Of a stretch of 64,000 nucleotides of DNA, positions 61,776 through 64,000 are shown one piece after another. Every line of letters starts with the position of its first letter. Within the stretch, counting starts at the first letter, position 1. Under the pieces are notes generated by a model. That model saw only the letters and a program-made list of their open reading frames with translations. It was not told the origin of the DNA and ran no database searches. The DNA is taken from assembly GCA_029565395.1 (NCBI GenBank), contig JAKQOG010000201.1:1-64000 (forward strand). The letters are read 5' to 3'. The DNA comes from Candidatus Hydrogenedentota bacterium (GTDB lineage Bacteria > Hydrogenedentota > Hydrogenedentia > Hydrogenedentales > CAILVY01). A program made the position numbers and the translations under genes.

Positions 61776-61803
61776 AGAAGCATTCTCCCCTTTTGGGCTC
61801 TCG

Positions 61804-62127
61804 CAATCAGCTTCGGATTACGGCCTGCACATCCGCCCCCTCTGGCACCGGCTACCCGGACGCGTGCAGGCGCACATTCCGGTTTGTTTCCTGGCCTTCA
61901 TGCTATGGACCAACGCCCGGCAATGCCATCCAGCCGGATTGGGCAATGAACCCAGGAAAGTGTTCGAAGAATTGAAGCACATTAGCCTCGTGGATGTTGT
62001 ACTCCCTATCAAGGCCGGGGTCGAAATCCGCAAACGTTGCGTTCCCCTGCCCGGCGAAAGCCAAGTCATTCTGCTGCAAGTGCCCGGAATACATCTCCCC
62101 CAACGACTCGAAATTCACACGATGTAG
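61804..62127 (+). pseudogene. IS1634-type transposase, C-terminal remnant
   Basis: About 107 codons match the end of IS1634-family (IS4-superfamily) transposases: LHIRPLWHRLPGRVQAHIPV, CFLAFMLW, AGLGNEPRKVFEEL, ISLVDVVLP and LPQRLEIHT. The catalytic Glu region in RVQAHI is present, but the upstream DDE residues are missing. The fragment follows the DUF4129-like stop by about 30 bases, so the insertion or deletion ended there without cutting that gene. The 3' stop is natural; no intact terminal inverted repeat was recognised. Confidence 0.8.
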
Positions 62128-62191
62128 TGGAAACTTCAGGGGATCGATCTAATAATATCAAATACTTACAAAATTAACTGCGGAATTTGGG

Positions 62192-63565
62192 CTAAACCAA
62201 CTTCCAGCCTTCCCGATACATCCGTTTAATGAATCGATCCGCCTCCGGCGCATTCGCCGCATGCAGCGTTTCCGGATTCCACTCGAGTTTTTTCCCGGTG
62301 CGATAGGCTACATTGCCAAGATGATTCGCCTCGGTAAGCCAACCCGCATACTCGAAATTGCACGTGGTCGGGGCTCCCGTCTTGCAGCCGTGTATCCACT
62401 CCAGATGGTGCCCCAGCGATGCGGGAATGAACGGCTCCGGGCGCTGGAAGTCTTTGAAGGTGTCCTCCGGCAGCAACACATGTTTCCCGTAATTCGAAAG
62501 AAGCATTCCTTTATCCCCCACAAAGAGCACCCCGTCGCCCCACTTTGGTATGGCGCCTTCCGTCCAGACCGCAGGCTTGTTCTTGCCCTGGTACCATGTC
62601 AACTGCACCGGCGGCAGATCGCCGCGCGCCCCATATTCGTACTTCACCTGCATCGAGGCCGGGGCAATTTCCGGATGGACGGGCGGCCCTTGCGCTTCAA
62701 TCGTCAACGGATAGTTCAGCTTCAATGCCCAGAACGGCAGATCGATCCAGTGACTGCCCAGATCCGACATCGTCCCATTACCGAAATCCCACCACCGGTA
62801 CCACTTCGGTCCCGGCACGTAGACATTATTAAACGGCCGCATGGGGGCCGGGCCGATCCATAGGTCCCAGTTGAGCCCCGCGGGAATCGAGTCCTCGCCC
62901 GCAAGCCGTTCCTGCACAAATACAATGTCCTCCGCTTCCTTCGCATCAGCCTCGCTTGCATGCCAGCCCCACGCCCGTGACACCCAGACATGAACCTCCC
63001 GTATCGCGCCAACCGCCCCCGTTTGAATCAGTTCAACCACGCGCCGGTAATTGTCGCCCGCGTGGATTTGCGTGCCCATCTGCGTGGCCACCTTCGCCTT
63101 TGCCGCCGCTTCGCGAATGATCCGCGCCTCCCAGATGTTGTGCGTGAGCGGCTTCTCGCAATACACATGTTTTCCAAGCTGCAAGGCCGGCAGCGTCGCG
63201 AACGCATGCGAATGCTCACAACAACTCACCACCACCGCATCGAAATCCTTCGCGTGATCATAAAGCTTGCGAAAATCCGTGAACCTCGCCGCATTCGGGG
63301 CGCGTTGGGCCGCCGCGTCAATCTTCGGTTCATTCACGTCACATAGCGCAACGACATTTTCACTCGCCACCTCCGTAAAATTGCCCACACCGCGCCCCCC
63401 AACACCGATCAAGGCGATATTGAGCCGTTCATTCAAATTCTGCCCCCGCACAATCGCTGGAAAGCCCAACGACACCGCGCCTGCCGCCAATGCGGACCGT
63501 TGTAAAAACGAACGCCGCGAAAACTGGTTGGTCTGTTTATCCTTTTTGGAATATCCCCGTGACAT
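62192..63565 (-). CDS. Gfo/Idh/MocA oxidoreductase with Tat signal
   Basis: A 457-residue exported oxidoreductase. From the ATG at 63565 it has a polar leader, then [20 protein letters not shown] (Tat) and a cleavage region at about 42. Rossmann segment: [19 protein letters not shown] motif: [15 protein letters not shown]; substrate domain: [19 protein letters not shown]. Longer than the cytoplasmic members by about 100 residues. It resembles the oxidoreductase at 4791 in signal type and length, so the two may be secreted functional relatives. A longer frame to 63634 would place the Tat motif too deep. Confidence 0.92.
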   Translation of the reverse strand: MSRGYSKKDKQTNQFSRRSFLQRSALAAGAVSLGFPAIVRGQNLNERLNIALIGVGGRGVGNFTEVASENVVALCDVNEPKIDAAAQRAPNAARFTDFRKLYDHAKDFDAVVVSCCEHSHAFATLPALQLGKHVYCEKPLTHNIWEARIIREAAAKAKVATQMGTQIHAGDNYRRVVELIQTGAVGAIREVHVWVSRAWGWHASEADAKEAEDIVFVQERLAGEDSIPAGLNWDLWIGPAPMRPFNNVYVPGPKWYRWWDFGNGTMSDLGSHWIDLPFWALKLNYPLTIEAQGPPVHPEIAPASMQVKYEYGARGDLPPVQLTWYQGKNKPAVWTEGAIPKWGDGVLFVGDKGMLLSNYGKHVLLPEDTFKDFQRPEPFIPASLGHHLEWIHGCKTGAPTTCNFEYAGWLTEANHLGNVAYRTGKKLEWNPETLHAANAPEADRFIKRMYREGWKLV

Positions 63566-63777
63566 AATATTCGTATCCTTCTTAGGCGCTAAAACCGCCC
63601 GATAGTGGTCCATGGTTAAGAACCACCGTAGCAATGAGTCACACAGATTGTCAATCCAACACGCTTTTGCCGCGAAATGCCGGTAATTTACTCTGAGCCC
63701 ACTGCGCTATTGAGAAAAAGAGCCATTTCACAATTGCCTGAACCGATCTCTCTTGCCCATCATTCAGGGCATTTGGA

Positions 63778-63783
63778 TATAAT
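63778..63783 (+). promoter_or_regulatory. -10 box upstream of the window-edge gene
   Basis: TATAAT 39 bases before the ATG at 63823. A TTGCCC lies 19 bp upstream, a weak -35 at long spacing. Confidence 0.45.
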
Positions 63784-63822
63784 AGACAGCAACGCGTAAA
63801 AACCAACGTAGAGGAGATGCTC

Positions 63823-64000
63823 ATGCTGACCGGATACACCTTGCCGCGAACACCGAAGGGAACCTCCAGTTTAACGCCGCCGCCGCCGTGGTATTATGCA
63901 GGCATTTGCCTCGCGGTGGAATATGAAGCGGACTCGCAGGCCGTTGCCTCGCTGCTTCCGCCAGGACTGGAATTCGAGTCGGGACGTTGTGCCGTGTATT
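63823..64000 (+). CDS. Acetoacetate-decarboxylase-family protein (5' part, cut by window)
   Basis: The first 59 codons of a gene that runs off the window. GAGGAG lies six bases before the ATG. The start MLTGYTLPRTPKG, then PPPPWYYAGICLAVEYEAD and VASLLPPGLEF, follow the N-terminal pattern of the acetoacetate decarboxylase superfamily. The catalytic Lys region lies beyond the edge, so activity (decarboxylase, cyclase or another family member) cannot be judged. Confidence 0.75.
   Translation, partial: MLTGYTLPRTPKGTSSLTPPPPWYYAGICLAVEYEADSQAVASLLPPGLEFESGRCAVY

Noticed and set aside
1-64000. tRNA, rRNA, CRISPR array or replication origin
   Set aside because: No T-loop/anticodon pattern, rRNA block, regularly spaced repeat array or DnaA-box cluster was found on either strand by eye.

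Overview
The window looks like a chromosomal fragment from an uncultured Gram-negative bacterium, most likely Candidatus Hydrogenedentota or a neighbouring Planctomycetota/Lentisphaerota-type lineage. This is inference, because no rRNA or tRNA is present to anchor it. The support is an acidic Glu/Gly tract in a large lipoprotein, an in-frame palindromic repeat encoding GEAPAEP, a DUF1559-type H-x9-DG fragment, four Gfo/Idh/MocA oxidoreductases (two with Tat signals), sialidase-like and glycosidase-like secreted proteins, and a WaaF heptosyltransferase that implies an LPS outer membrane.

Layout. 0-4.4 kb is accessory: a 27-bp palindrome, a 5'-truncated DUF1559-type gene, an AbrB/VapB antitoxin whose VapC partner is cut to 21 codons, a PadR regulator with a permease-prefix membrane protein, three tandem mini membrane proteins resembling GspF, and a brnTA locus. 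4.8-11.7 kb holds two Gfo/Idh/MocA oxidoreductases and two large putative glycan-active proteins. 11.8-20.1 kb holds a 1438-residue lipoprotein (PKD, EF-hands, PhoPQ-activated-type hydrolase domain), three tandem alpha/beta hydrolases and an EamA permease. 20.2-25.4 kb is a minus-strand signalling operon: a soluble multi-GAF histidine kinase, a response regulator with a DUF5678-like tail, and a retropepsin-like protein without the catalytic motif.

26.1-31.5 kb is a sugar oxidoreductase/isomerase locus disrupted by a Fic gene. Part of it is a decayed tandem duplication, and a 193-bp MITE-like element has inserted between the copies' homologous parts. 31.6-38 kb carries cell-surface glycan genes (waaF, a four-gene glycosyltransferase operon). 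38-46 kb has a PHP hydrolase, an M6 peptidase, and a tightly coupled operon of ErcA-like iron dehydrogenase, hybrid kinase and membrane endo/exonuclease/phosphatase. 46-54.7 kb has a sodium:solute symporter, an EmrAB-type pump, a Phd/RelE toxin-antitoxin pair, a sialidase-like protein and a DUF58 protein. 54.7-64 kb has a GT-C-like membrane protein, a choice-of-anchor-type secreted protein, DUF6599, DUF362 and DUF4129-like genes, an IS1634-type transposase remnant, a fourth Gfo/Idh/MocA gene and the start of an acetoacetate-decarboxylase-family gene.

The least familiar unit is the kinase / response regulator / pseudo-aspartic-protease operon at 20.2-25.4 kb. The best-supported mobile-DNA observation is the MITE-like element with 9-bp target duplication and a matching empty site 1.6 kb away.
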